64,000 nt of DNA from Thermococcus sp. JdF3. Its GTDB lineage: Archaea > Methanobacteriota_B > Thermococci > Thermococcales > Thermococcaceae. Below the pieces are notes generated by a model. The model was not told the DNA's origin, searched no databases, and saw only the letters and a list, made by a program, of their open reading frames with translations. The stretch's first letter is position 1. Every line of letters begins with the position of its first letter. The stretch spans positions 310,001-374,000 of the forward strand of contig NZ_SNUK01000001.1 of the NCBI RefSeq assembly GCF_012027495.1, in the 5' to 3' direction. A program made the position numbers and the translations under genes. Below are positions 23,358 through 32,002 of this stretch, one piece after another.

Positions 23358-25152
23358 AATCAAGGCCATAGCGGTCGGCATGAACTCCTGCGGTATAGCG
23401 GCTGGAGCCAAAGAGACGTACGAGGCGATAAAGGCCGAGCTTGAGAGGAGAAACCTTGATGTGAAGCTCAAGATAGTCGGCTGCGTTGGCATGTGCTACC
23501 GCGAGCCTCTCGTGGACATCATCACCGAGGACGAGATAATCACCTACGGCCACGTCGACCCGAAGAAGGTTCCGAGGATTATAGAGGAGCACGTCATTAA
23601 TGGAAAACCCGTAGAGGAGTGGGTGGTCAAGCGCGACTGGTGGGAGAACGGGGAAAGAAAGACGTGGGACGTTGACGGCTACTTTGCCAAGCAGAAGAAG
23701 ATAGTGCTCGAGAATTCGGGATACATTGACCCCGAGAACATCGATGAGTACATAGCTGCTGGCGGCTACGAGGCCCTCAAAAAGGCCCTCAAGATGGAGC
23801 CCGAGGAGATCATCGACGTAATCATGAAGTCAGGCCTGAGGGGAAGGGGCGGAGCGGGCTTCCCGACGGGGCTGAAGTGGAAGTTCGCCCGCGAGGCTAA
23901 GGGCGACGTCAAGTACATCGTCTGCAACGCCGACGAAGGTGATCCTGGAGCCTTCATGGACAGGAACGTCCTTGAGGGCGACCCGCACAGGGTAATAGAG
24001 GGCATGATAATCGGCGCCTACGCGATTGGAGCAACCAAGGGCTTCATCTACGTTCGCGCCGAGTACCCGCTCGCGATAAGGAGATTGAAGATAGCGCTGA
24101 AGCAGGCGCGCGAGATGGGATTCCTCGGCGAGAACATCCTTGGCTCGGGGTTCTCCTTCGACATCGTCATCAAGGAAGGTGCCGGGGCCTTTGTCTGCGG
24201 TGAGGAAACCGCTCTGATAGCCTCGATAGAGGGCAGGCGCGGAATGCCGAGGCCGAGGCCGCCGTACCCGGCTCAAAAAGGCCTCTGGGGCAAGCCCACG
24301 AACATCAACAACGTCGAGACGTGGGCAAACGTGCCGTGGATAATAAAGCACGGCTGGGAGGCCTACGCCTCAATCGGAACGGAGAAGAGCAAAGGAACGA
24401 AGGTTTTCGCCCTCTCCGGCAAGATAAAGCACGGCGGAAACGTCGAGGTTCCGATGGGCATGACCCTGAGGGAGATACTCTACGATATCGGCGGCGGGAC
24501 GAAGACCGGTAAAAGAATAAAGGCCGTCCAGCTCGGCGGTCCTTCAGGTGGCTGTATCCCGGAGTACCTCTTTGACACTCCCGTTGATTACGAGAGCGTC
24601 AACGCAACCGGTGCAATAATGGGAAGCGGCGGAATGGTCGTCATGGACGAGGACACCTGTATGGTCGATGTCGCCAAGTTCTTCCTGGACTTTACCGTGA
24701 AAGAGTCCTGCGGGAAGTGCACCTTCTGCCGCCTCGGAACAAAGAGGATGTGGGAGATTCTGGACAAGTTCACCCAGGGCAAGGCCACCGAGGAAGACCT
24801 TGAGAAGCTCGAAAGGCTCGCCTACCAGGTCAAGGCCGGCTCTCTCTGTGGTCTCGGCCAGACCGCCCCGAACCCGGTTCTCACGACAATCCGCTACTTC
24901 AGGGACGAGTACATGGCCCACATCGAAGGAAAATGCCCGGCCAAGGTCTGCAAGCCACTCATAAGGTACGTTATAATCGCCGACAGGTGCACCGGCTGTA
25001 CGGCATGTGCGATCTTCTGCCCGGTGAAGGCGATAAGCGGCGAGAGGCTCAAGCCCCACGTCATCAACCAGGACGAGTGCATCAAGTGCGGGACCTGCTA
25101 CGAGGTGTGCCGGTTCAACGCCATCGAGATAGTCGATGCGGGGGGTGAGTGA
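23350..25152 (+). CDS. NuoF-like NADH/flavin subunit of an NfnABC/Bfu-type oxidoreductase
   Basis: The 600-residue protein has the HydB/HndC/BfuB domain order. Residues 1-110 form a thioredoxin-like [2Fe-2S] domain (GMNSCGIAAGAKE, VGCVGMCYREP). Residues 150-400 form the NuoF core with the glycine-rich flavin/NADH loop GLRGRGGAGFPTGLKW and NADEGDPGAFMDRN. CGKCTFCRLGTKRM and CGLGQTAPNP bind the 4Fe-4S cluster. The C-terminus adds two ferredoxin motifs (CTGCTACAIFCPVKAI and CIKCGTCYEVCRFNAI). This is the usual bifurcating-type architecture; activity is inferred from family knowledge, not shown by sequence alone. Confidence 0.9.
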   Translation: MSEIKAIAVGMNSCGIAAGAKETYEAIKAELERRNLDVKLKIVGCVGMCYREPLVDIITEDEIITYGHVDPKKVPRIIEEHVINGKPVEEWVVKRDWWENGERKTWDVDGYFAKQKKIVLENSGYIDPENIDEYIAAGGYEALKKALKMEPEEIIDVIMKSGLRGRGGAGFPTGLKWKFAREAKGDVKYIVCNADEGDPGAFMDRNVLEGDPHRVIEGMIIGAYAIGATKGFIYVRAEYPLAIRRLKIALKQAREMGFLGENILGSGFSFDIVIKEGAGAFVCGEETALIASIEGRRGMPRPRPPYPAQKGLWGKPTNINNVETWANVPWIIKHGWEAYASIGTEKSKGTKVFALSGKIKHGGNVEVPMGMTLREILYDIGGGTKTGKRIKAVQLGGPSGGCIPEYLFDTPVDYESVNATGAIMGSGGMVVMDEDTCMVDVAKFFLDFTVKESCGKCTFCRLGTKRMWEILDKFTQGKATEEDLEKLERLAYQVKAGSLCGLGQTAPNPVLTTIRYFRDEYMAHIEGKCPAKVCKPLIRYVIIADRCTGCTACAIFCPVKAISGERLKPHVINQDECIKCGTCYEVCRFNAIEIVDAGGE

Positions 25153-25153
25153 G

Positions 25154-28012
25154 ATGGTCAAAATCATAGTCAACGGTAAAGAGCTTGAAGCTCCCGAGGG
25201 AAAGCCGCTCATAGACTTCCTGCGTGAAATCGGGGAGCACATCCCGGGCTTCTGCTACACGAACGAACTCGACCCCTACGGCTCGTGCAGGCTCTGTCTC
25301 GTTTCAACGCCCAGAGGAGTGACAACCTCGTGCACGCTCAAACCAATGGAAGGGCTGAAGATAGAGACCCTCAGCGATGAAGTCGTCTCAATGAGAAAGA
25401 CCGCGCTGGAGCTCATCCTCTCGGACCACTACGGCGACTGCATCGGCCCATGTCAGGATGGCTGTCCGGCGCACAGCGATGTTCAGGGCTACCTGGCGCT
25501 CATAGCGATGGGCAAATACCACGAGGCTGTTAAGCTGATGAAGGAGAAGTACATTCTCCCGGCGGTTCTCGGAAGGGTCTGCCCTGCCTTCTGTGAGGAC
25601 GCCTGTCGGAGGAATCTCGTGGATGAACCTCTGGCGATAAGGCAGCTCAAACGTTTTGCCGCCGACTACGACCTCGAGCACGGCCCGTGGATGCCGGAGA
25701 TACCGCCCTCGACCGGGAAGAGGATAGCCGTCGTCGGCGGGGGGCCAGCTGGCCTTGCCTGCGCCTATTACCTCAGGACCATGGGGCACGAGGTTACGAT
25801 AATCGAGGCCATGCCCGAGCTCGGCGGAATGATGCGCTACGGGATTCCGCCCTACAGGCTCCCGAGGGACGTTCTCGACAAGGACATCGCGACAGTCATC
25901 GGGACGGGAATAGAGGTGAAGACCAACACCGCCCTCGGAAGGGACGTTACCCTTGAAGAGCTCCGCGAGAGCTATGATGCCGTCTTCCTCGGCGTCGGCG
26001 CCTGGAAGAGCAGAAAGATGGGAATTCCGGGCGAGGAGCTTGAGGGAGTTATGCACGGCATAGAGTTCCTCCGAAAGGTCAACACCGGCGAAAAGGTTGA
26101 GCTCGGCGAGCGCGTGGTAGTTGTCGGCGGCGGAAACACCGCGATGGACGTGGCGAGGACGGCTTTAAGGCTTGGAGCCAAGGTTACCGTCGTTTACCGC
26201 CGCTCAAAGGCCGAGATGCCCGCCAACGAGAGGGAAGTCGAGGAGGCGATGGAGGAAGGCGTTGAGTTCATGTTCCTCACCAACCCGGTCAGAATCCTTG
26301 GAGACGGCAGGGTCGAGGGAGTCGAGCTGGTGAAGATGAAGCTCGGCGAGCCGGATTCGAGCGGAAGGAGGAGGCCGATACCGATAGAGGGTTCGGAGTT
26401 CCGCGTTAAGGCCGACAACGTGATCCTCGCGATAGGCCAGTACTGTGACGAGGAGTTTCTAAAGGGCCTCGGCATCGAGGCGAAGCGCGGGAAGGCCCTC
26501 GTTGATGAGGTGACGCTGCAGACGAGCATCCCCGGTGTTTTTGCCGGTGGAGACCTCGTCCTCGGGCCCTCAACCGTCATCGAAAGCATAGCGACGGGGA
26601 GAAGGGCCGCGATAATGATAGACCTCTACCTCAAGGGCAAGCTCGATAAGGCAAAGGCGGTCCTCACCGAGCCGGAGAAGCACATAGAGGAGGTTCTCAG
26701 CGACGACGACCTGTATAGGGTTCTCTTTGACCTCAGGCCCTACAACCACTGGAAGAAGGTCACGGAGAAGGACTACGAGGACGTGGAGAGGCTTCCTCGG
26801 GCCAAGGTCAAGCTCCTCGAACCGGAAAGGAGGAAGAAGACCTTCGAGGAGGTCGAGCCGGCCTTGAGTGAGGAGGAGGTTCTGAAGGAAGCCCAGCGCT
26901 GTATGAGCTGCGGCTGTATGGAGGTCTTCCGCTGCAAGCTGAGGGAGTATGCCACGCTCTACGGTGCCGAACAGCACGCCTTTGAGGGCGAGGGGAACAA
27001 GTTCGAAATAGACGAGAGCCATCCCTGGGTGACGCTCGACAACAACAAGTGCGTCCTCTGCGGCCAGTGCGTCAACTTCACCCATGAGGTCGCTGGAGAG
27101 GGCGTCCTTGACTACCTGTTCAGGGGCTTTGCCACGAGAATCGGGCCTCCACTTGGAGAGAGCCTCGGAAACATGGAGGGCAGGTTCATCGGGGAGATGA
27201 TTGACGTCTGCCCCGTTGGGGCCATAACCGAGAAGCTCCCCTTCGTCAAGCCCGGCCCGTGGAAGACGAAGCCGGTAAAGACCGTCTGCAACGGTTGTTC
27301 CTTCGCCTGCGAGATGAACGTTGAGGTCTACGACGGCATGCTCGTGAGGGCTTCGAGCATAGCTGACTCATGGAACAGGCATATCTGCGACCACTGCAGG
27401 TTTGACAGGCCCTGGGCCGAGGATTTAACCCAGCCGCTTCTCAACGGAAAGCCCGTAAGCTGGGAGGAAGCCAAGAAGTTCCTCGCCGAGAGGAGCTATG
27501 CCCTGATTCTGACGCCGGAACTCACCAACGAAGAAATTGCTTGGCTCAAGGAGTTCGCGGGGAGGAACGGTATTCCGATAGGCTCCACTGTCGAGGGCGG
27601 CCTCTCCACGGCTACCCTTGATGACATTAGAAACGCCAGGAGGGTTCTCCTGAAGGCCAGCCCGGAGAAGTTCCCGCTCCTCAGGATACTGCTGAAGGGC
27701 AAGGAAATCGTTGAGGAGAACTATGATCTGGCTGTGCTCGAGGGCCCGGCGGAGCCGCTCGAAGTGCCAACGCTGATCCTGCACGAAGGCGTCAACGCGG
27801 CCGGAATCATCAAGGCGGGCATCAGGGGAATCCCGGAGAGCGAAGCCTACGTGGTCATAGGCAGGCCGGCGAAGGAGCTACCTGGAGATGTCCTCGTGAT
27901 TCCGGCCGGAGTGTGGGCAGAGAAGAGCGGAACCGTAACCAACGCCTTCGGAATGGAGCTGAAGATGGAGAGGGCGAGGGAAGGCTACTCTCCCCTCGAG
28001 CTTTTCTCGTGA
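25154..28012 (+). CDS. NuoG/GltD-like fusion, catalytic subunit of an NfnABC-type transhydrogenase
   Basis: The 952-residue multidomain protein begins with a NuoG-type [2Fe-2S] ferredoxin (residues 1-75, CYTNELDPYGSCRLCL). A GltD/NfnB-like Fe-S region follows (CIGPCQDGCPAHSDVQGYL, CPAFCEDACRRN), then two Rossmann domains (IAVVGGGPAGLACAYYL for FAD, VVVVGGGNTAMDVARTA for NAD(P)H) and ATG-like AGGDLVLGPSTVIESIATG. After about 560 it returns to NuoG/formate-dehydrogenase-like Fe-S domains (CMSCGCMEVFRC, CVLCGQCVNF, CNGCSFACEMN). Molybdopterin-binding domains appear absent. ATG at 25154 follows GGGGGTGAG, one base after the NuoF-like stop. It most resembles NfnA of the T. sibiricus NfnABC group as I recall it. 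Confidence 0.87.
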   Translation: MVKIIVNGKELEAPEGKPLIDFLREIGEHIPGFCYTNELDPYGSCRLCLVSTPRGVTTSCTLKPMEGLKIETLSDEVVSMRKTALELILSDHYGDCIGPCQDGCPAHSDVQGYLALIAMGKYHEAVKLMKEKYILPAVLGRVCPAFCEDACRRNLVDEPLAIRQLKRFAADYDLEHGPWMPEIPPSTGKRIAVVGGGPAGLACAYYLRTMGHEVTIIEAMPELGGMMRYGIPPYRLPRDVLDKDIATVIGTGIEVKTNTALGRDVTLEELRESYDAVFLGVGAWKSRKMGIPGEELEGVMHGIEFLRKVNTGEKVELGERVVVVGGGNTAMDVARTALRLGAKVTVVYRRSKAEMPANEREVEEAMEEGVEFMFLTNPVRILGDGRVEGVELVKMKLGEPDSSGRRRPIPIEGSEFRVKADNVILAIGQYCDEEFLKGLGIEAKRGKALVDEVTLQTSIPGVFAGGDLVLGPSTVIESIATGRRAAIMIDLYLKGKLDKAKAVLTEPEKHIEEVLSDDDLYRVLFDLRPYNHWKKVTEKDYEDVERLPRAKVKLLEPERRKKTFEEVEPALSEEEVLKEAQRCMSCGCMEVFRCKLREYATLYGAEQHAFEGEGNKFEIDESHPWVTLDNNKCVLCGQCVNFTHEVAGEGVLDYLFRGFATRIGPPLGESLGNMEGRFIGEMIDVCPVGAITEKLPFVKPGPWKTKPVKTVCNGCSFACEMNVEVYDGMLVRASSIADSWNRHICDHCRFDRPWAEDLTQPLLNGKPVSWEEAKKFLAERSYALILTPELTNEEIAWLKEFAGRNGIPIGSTVEGGLSTATLDDIRNARRVLLKASPEKFPLLRILLKGKEIVEENYDLAVLEGPAEPLEVPTLILHEGVNAAGIIKAGIRGIPESEAYVVIGRPAKELPGDVLVIPAGVWAEKSGTVTNAFGMELKMERAREGYSPLELFS

Positions 28013-28100
28013 TTCTCTTTTCTCTTTGATTACTCCGCACTCACTCTCCCAACCCCGAACAGCGCCTCTGGGAATATCTTAATGTCCCCCTCCGTGTTCT

Positions 28101-28140
28101 GACCTCTTCCCCGCCCTGAAGGGCGAGGCTTTCAAAAGAA
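28101..28140. mobile_element. IS200/IS605-like end hairpin, solo
   Basis: CCTCTTCCCCGCCCTGAAGG and the following GCGAGGCTTTC form a hairpin (CGCCC-TGAA-GGGCG, with outer CCTC/GAGG). This sequence pattern resembles the right-end hairpin of archaeal IS200/IS605 and TnpB-bearing elements. No tnpA or tnpB lies nearby, so it would be a relic or a short non-autonomous copy. It might instead act as the transcription end of the NuoG/GltD-like gene. Confidence 0.45.
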
Positions 28141-28148
28141 AATGTAAA

Positions 28149-28205
28149 GATGCGGTGAGGCCCTTATTCCGTAGTGGTCGAGGACGCCGCGGTGGCTGAC
28201 TGGAT
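28149..28205 (+). ncRNA. candidate small structured RNA
   Basis: A GC-rich island within AT-rich surroundings. GCGGTG (28152-28157) can pair with CGCCGC (28185-28190), with an inner GGCC/GGTC helix, followed by GGCTGA and then a T-rich TTTTT tail at 28206-28210. It does not fit a tRNA and lacks clear C/D or H/ACA boxes. The rest of the 300-base gap (28013-28312) shows no coding potential that I trust. Confidence 0.25.
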
Positions 28206-28312
28206 TTTTAATGTTGTGGCGTTTTCAACTTCTAAAACCGGCTTTTCTCGTGAAAATATCCTAGAAAGTGGGGAAGGAGGGTTAAAGGCTTTTGGACGAA
28301 AATGGAACGGTC

Positions 28313-29215
28313 TCAGATCACCGCCGGAACGCCCGGAATCCTCGGAAACGGCTGGACTTCGGCTATGTGTTTCGCCCCCACCATGTAGCGGACGAGCCTT
28401 TCAACTCCTATCCCCGCTCCGGCGCTCGGCCTCAGCAGGCCGGCTTTAGCCACCTCCAGATAGGGCCTGAAAGCCTCGAGGCTTATGCCGGCTCTCCTCA
28501 TCTTCCTGACGATGACCTCGTACTCCCACTCCCTCTCGCCGCCGCTCGAAACTTCACCGTAGCCCTCCGGCAGGTAGAGGTCGTAGTTCCTGAAGTGGCC
28601 GGGTCTTTCCGGGTCTTCCCTGTCGTAGAACTCCCTTTCGATGTCCGTGACCCAGAAGGGTTCCTTCATAACCCTGCTGGCCTCGTCCTCATCTCCGAAC
28701 TCTGCCTTTATCTCCTCCAGCGTGAAGCGCTTGAAGGGCGGCTTAACCCTGGGCACCTCCCTCTCGAGCCCCCAGCCCCTGGCCTCCTTGAACAGTCCGC
28801 CTATAAGCCCCTCTATTAGGCCCATTACGTCGTCCATGCTCGCGCCGGCCATCTCAAAGTCCAGCTGGGTGAACTCGTAGGCGTGCCTGCCGTCGTCTGC
28901 CGAGCGACCTTCGAGCCTGATGTTGGGCGAGAGGACGAAGAGTCTATCGATGCCCATCGCAACCGCCATCTGCTTGTGGAGTATCATGCTGTGGGTCAGC
29001 CTCAGCCTGGAACCATAGACCTCGACTTCAGGCGGCTTCAGCGCCTCTTCTGCGGCCGGATCGGGCCAGAGGGGGTCGGTGATGGAGCTGAGCATCACTG
29101 GGAGCATCCACTTGAAGCCCTCACTCACCATGTATCCTGTCATATAGTCAATGACTCTCGTCTGAACTTCCATAACCGGTTCAATTTTTCTGGTCACAAT
29201 TTGGAGAGCGTTCAT
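28313..29215 (-). CDS. asnA: asparagine synthetase A of the archaeal AsnRS-related type
   Basis: The 300-residue protein is the catalytic core of a class II Asp/Asn-tRNA synthetase without the anticodon-binding domain. Motif 2 is visible as IRLEGRSADDGRHAYEFTQL followed by DFEMAG, and motif 3 as AGAGIGVERLVRYMVG. In Pyrococcus abyssi the equivalent protein was shown to be an ammonia-dependent asparagine synthetase derived from AsnRS; the same activity is inferred here. ATG at 29215 follows GGTGATAA. Alternative: an aaRS paralogue with another acceptor. The call is supported by domain content and length. Confidence 0.82.
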   Translation of the reverse strand: MNALQIVTRKIEPVMEVQTRVIDYMTGYMVSEGFKWMLPVMLSSITDPLWPDPAAEEALKPPEVEVYGSRLRLTHSMILHKQMAVAMGIDRLFVLSPNIRLEGRSADDGRHAYEFTQLDFEMAGASMDDVMGLIEGLIGGLFKEARGWGLEREVPRVKPPFKRFTLEEIKAEFGDEDEASRVMKEPFWVTDIEREFYDREDPERPGHFRNYDLYLPEGYGEVSSGGEREWEYEVIVRKMRRAGISLEAFRPYLEVAKAGLLRPSAGAGIGVERLVRYMVGAKHIAEVQPFPRIPGVPAVI

Positions 29216-29414
29216 ATTTATCACCTAATTTTTGTCACTGACTTTCTCCTTTATGGCCTTTGTGCAAAAACTTTTGGATTTTGGGCAAAGTATGACATTT
29301 GATCCCAGTGCTTTTTGGATATATGACAGTATACTGGGCTTTATTTGACGTTCATCAGAGCCCTGCGGCGATAGCGTTATAACGCCGGCCGAGAACCCTG
29401 TATGGTGGTAAAAC

Positions 29415-29996
29415 ATGGGAGTGTACATATTCACGCCTGAGGACCTGATCCGCTACGGCGCCGCAACCGAGGAGCAGTTTGAGGTTCTGAAGAACGCGAT
29501 TCTCTCCAAGAAGGACATCCTCGTGGTTGGTTCCAGCCGCTCCGGAAAGACCAAGCTGGTTGAGGCGCTGATGCACTTCATACCCGGCGACTGGAAGGTG
29601 GCCGTTATAACCGCCTACGGGGAGTTCAAGCCCTTCAAGCCGAACATCGTTGTGGTGGATACTCAGTTCGACAGCCAGCCCCTGGAGAGGCGCACCTCGG
29701 AGGTTATCTCAAAAATCAAGGCTCTGAACCCGGACTACGTCGTCATCGACACCATCCACACGGTAGATGTCGCGAGGATATTCCGCGAGCTTATAGACGA
29801 CTACGCATTCATAGTGACCTCCCTCGCGCTGACCGACGACATAAAGGACGAGGTCAGGCACTGGCTCAGGATAAGCGGTGAGACCTTCGACAAGTTTGAC
29901 GTAGTCGTCGAGCTCAAGAGGGACTTCAGAACCGGCAGAAAGAGCATAAACCGCATCTATGAGGTAAAGAACGGGGAGCTCAGGCCCGTTATTTAG
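29415..29996 (+). CDS. small secretion-type (PilT/VirB11-like) ATPase domain protein
   Basis: The 193-residue protein is a compact ATPase with an N-terminal segment (FTPEDLIRYGAATEEQFEVL), Walker A VVGSSRSGKTKLVEAL, and PDYVVIDTIHTVDVARIFRE, which occupies the position of Walker B and the TxH-type motif of GspE/VirB11 enzymes. IVTSLALTDD then resembles sensor sequences. The N-terminal domain of full-length secretion ATPases is absent, and no pilin or platform protein lies nearby, so the partner is unknown. Its end overlaps the convergent membrane protein gene by 8 bases. Confidence 0.7.
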   Translation: MGVYIFTPEDLIRYGAATEEQFEVLKNAILSKKDILVVGSSRSGKTKLVEALMHFIPGDWKVAVITAYGEFKPFKPNIVVVDTQFDSQPLERRTSEVISKIKALNPDYVVIDTIHTVDVARIFRELIDDYAFIVTSLALTDDIKDEVRHWLRISGETFDKFDVVVELKRDFRTGRKSINRIYEVKNGELRPVI

Positions 29997-30774
29997 AGCG
30001 TCCTTTCAGCCACTCCTTTACCTTTCTCCAGCCGTCATGGATTTCGTTTCTGACCTTCCTCTGCTGCTCTCTTGTGAAGTAGCCCTTCCTCCAGGCTGCG
30101 AACATCACCCCGTTGAATGCCAGGGTCGCCACTATTGCCAGGAAGAGGGAGTCGAAGGTTATGCCGGCCATCGAATACTGGGTTCTCCTGAACATTCCGA
30201 GGGCAACGTAGTCGTCCGGGGTCATGTGCCTCATGGGGAGCACGACCCTCTCCGTCCCGTTTTCGGGCAGGAGGGACAGCATGTGGTTCCAGGTAACCAC
30301 GTAGACCTTCACGTGCGTCCCGTTGGCGGCGCAGTCGGGGACGACAGTGTTCTCCTCGATCCAGAGGCAGCTGCCGTTATCGAGGAGCTGTCCGTTGACG
30401 TTGGTGTGCCCGTAGGTCTGGAAGTAGAAGGTTCCGTTGTCCGGGTTCACCTGTACTACCTCTATGTCCTGCGTCGCCCCGCCGTAGACGAGGCCGCGGA
30501 AGAAGCGGTAGAGCTTGTCTATGAGCGAGTTGCTGAAGTACTCGTCCTCCCAGACGATGTAATAGTAGATGACGCCGTCGTAGTCCACCATGTAGAGGAT
30601 TCCGACGGGCTTGTCGTCCGGGGCGGTGTAGACAACGGGGGTGTAATGGTCAACCTTATCGCTCTCCCCGGGCAGGTAGCCCTCCATGGAGTAGCCGCTC
30701 GAAGCTAAGCCGACGAACCAGAATATGAGGAAGTTGAGAACGAGCCACGTGGTTATCCACTTCTTCGAGACCAT
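29989..30774 (-). CDS. membrane protein with an extracellular domain, unknown function
   Basis: The 261-residue protein has an N-terminal membrane helix (WITTWLVLNFLIFWFVGLAS), about 170 residues of aromatic-rich domain probably outside the cell, and a second helix near 205-228 (DSLFLAIVATLAFNGVMFAA) followed by a basic cytoplasmic tail. Several N-x-T/S sequons are present (NGTF, NGSC, NGTH, NGTE). Two cysteines lie in NGSCLWIEENTVVPDCAANG and may form a disulfide. The family is not recognised. ATG at 30774 has only a weak ribosome binding site. Confidence 0.7.
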   Translation of the reverse strand: MVSKKWITTWLVLNFLIFWFVGLASSGYSMEGYLPGESDKVDHYTPVVYTAPDDKPVGILYMVDYDGVIYYYIVWEDEYFSNSLIDKLYRFFRGLVYGGATQDIEVVQVNPDNGTFYFQTYGHTNVNGQLLDNGSCLWIEENTVVPDCAANGTHVKVYVVTWNHMLSLLPENGTERVVLPMRHMTPDDYVALGMFRRTQYSMAGITFDSLFLAIVATLAFNGVMFAAWRKGYFTREQQRKVRNEIHDGWRKVKEWLKGRSK

Positions 30775-30803
30775 AACATTCACTAGGATAAAAAGAAGGG
30801 GGC

Positions 30804-31958
30804 TCAGCCCTTAAGCTTTTCTATGACCTCGCGGAGGTTGGCGAGCATTTCCTCGATGTCCTCGAAGGTCATATAGCCCATGTTTCCAATGCGGAAGGTC
30901 TTCTCGGCCACGCTTCCGTAGCCCTTGGCCAGCTCGAAGCCGCGCTCGCGCATCGCGTTGTAGACGTCGACACCCTTCATTCCTTCGGGGACGACGACGG
31001 CTGTAATGGTCGGGCTCTCGTAGCCGGGCTCGGCCAGGATTCCGAGGCCCATCTCCTTGACTCCCTCGCGTATCATTTCGCTCCTCTTCCTGTACATGTC
31101 GAGCCATTCTTTCTTTCCGCCCATCTTCTCGACTATCCTGAGGACAACGTTGAGGCCGAATATCTGCGGAAGCGGCGGGGTCGAGGGGGTTCCCTTCTTC
31201 TTGCCGTTGAACTTCTTGTAGAGCGGCAGGTCAAAGTACCAGCCGCGTTCGGGCATCTTCTCGGCTATCTCAAAAACGCGCTCGCTGACGGCGGCGACGG
31301 CCAGGCCGGGCGGGACGCCAAAGGCCTTCTGGGAGCTGGCGAATATCATGTCGAGGCCCCACTCGTCGAACTTTATGTCGGCACCGCCCATCGCCGAGAC
31401 CGCATCGACGAAGAGCAGCTTGTCGTGCTCGTGAACGACCTTTGCCAGCTCGGGGAGCGGGTTGAGGACACCGGTTGAGGTCTCGTTGTAGGTTATGGTT
31501 ACCGCAACGACGTCGGGGTTCTTTCTGAGGGCCTCGTCGAGCTCCTCCGGCTTGATTGCGTATCCCGGCTCCTTCCTCAGGATGACGGCTTCCCTGCCGT
31601 TGGCGTTGACGACATCGGCAAACCTGTCCCCAAAGGCGCCTATCGTCGTGACCAGGACCTTTCCTCCCCTTGGCACGGTGTTCCTGACGGCTGCCTCCAT
31701 GAAGCCGGTTCCGGAGCTGGGGAACATTATTATCTCGCCTTTCTCGGCTTCAAGAAAAGCCTTGAGTCTGTTGAGGGTGTCAGTGTGAACCTCCTTGGCT
31801 TCGGCCGAGCGGTGGCTGAACATCTGAACGCTCATTATGGCGAGAACCTCGGGGAAACATGCGACGGGGCCGGCGGTAAAGAGCCTGTACTTCGGCTTGA
31901 CGAGCTCGTAAACCTCCCTGTAGGCTTCTTCATACTCCATTTCGAACCTGAGTTCCAT
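30804..31958 (-). CDS. class V aminotransferase (alanine/serine-glyoxylate or -pyruvate type)
   Basis: The 384-residue PLP enzyme has LFTAGPVACFPEVL, FSHRSAEAKEV, MFPSSGTGFMEAAV for phosphate binding, VTITYNETSTGVLNPL, FVDAVSAMGGADIKF and the Schiff-base lysine in FASSQKAFGVPPGL. These are the hallmarks of the alanine-glyoxylate/serine-pyruvate aminotransferase group. The physiological donor and acceptor cannot be read from sequence. ATG at 31958 follows GAGGTG with 6 bases spacing; in-frame sequence upstream contains the promoter and is not coding. Confidence 0.9.
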   Translation of the reverse strand: MELRFEMEYEEAYREVYELVKPKYRLFTAGPVACFPEVLAIMSVQMFSHRSAEAKEVHTDTLNRLKAFLEAEKGEIIMFPSSGTGFMEAAVRNTVPRGGKVLVTTIGAFGDRFADVVNANGREAVILRKEPGYAIKPEELDEALRKNPDVVAVTITYNETSTGVLNPLPELAKVVHEHDKLLFVDAVSAMGGADIKFDEWGLDMIFASSQKAFGVPPGLAVAAVSERVFEIAEKMPERGWYFDLPLYKKFNGKKKGTPSTPPLPQIFGLNVVLRIVEKMGGKKEWLDMYRKRSEMIREGVKEMGLGILAEPGYESPTITAVVVPEGMKGVDVYNAMRERGFELAKGYGSVAEKTFRIGNMGYMTFEDIEEMLANLREVIEKLKG

Positions 31959-31989
31959 CAGCATCACCTCGGCGGGAGTTGAGCCGGGA

Positions 31990-32002
31990 TCTATAAAAGG
32001 GT
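31990..32002 (-). promoter_or_regulatory. promoter of the class V aminotransferase gene
   Basis: On minus, ACCCTTTTATAGATC lies about 32-45 bases before the ATG. It lies inside an open extension of the reading frame, which supports the shorter start. Confidence 0.6.

Noticed and set aside
28149-28205. tRNA or C/D-box sRNA
   Set aside because: No acceptor/T-arm consensus, and the RTGATGA C box is absent, so only a generic structured-RNA candidate is reported.
28174-28449. 91-codon plus-strand frame downstream of the IS-like hairpin
   Set aside because: Most of it is antisense to the asparagine synthetase gene, and the part in the gap has no ribosome binding site.
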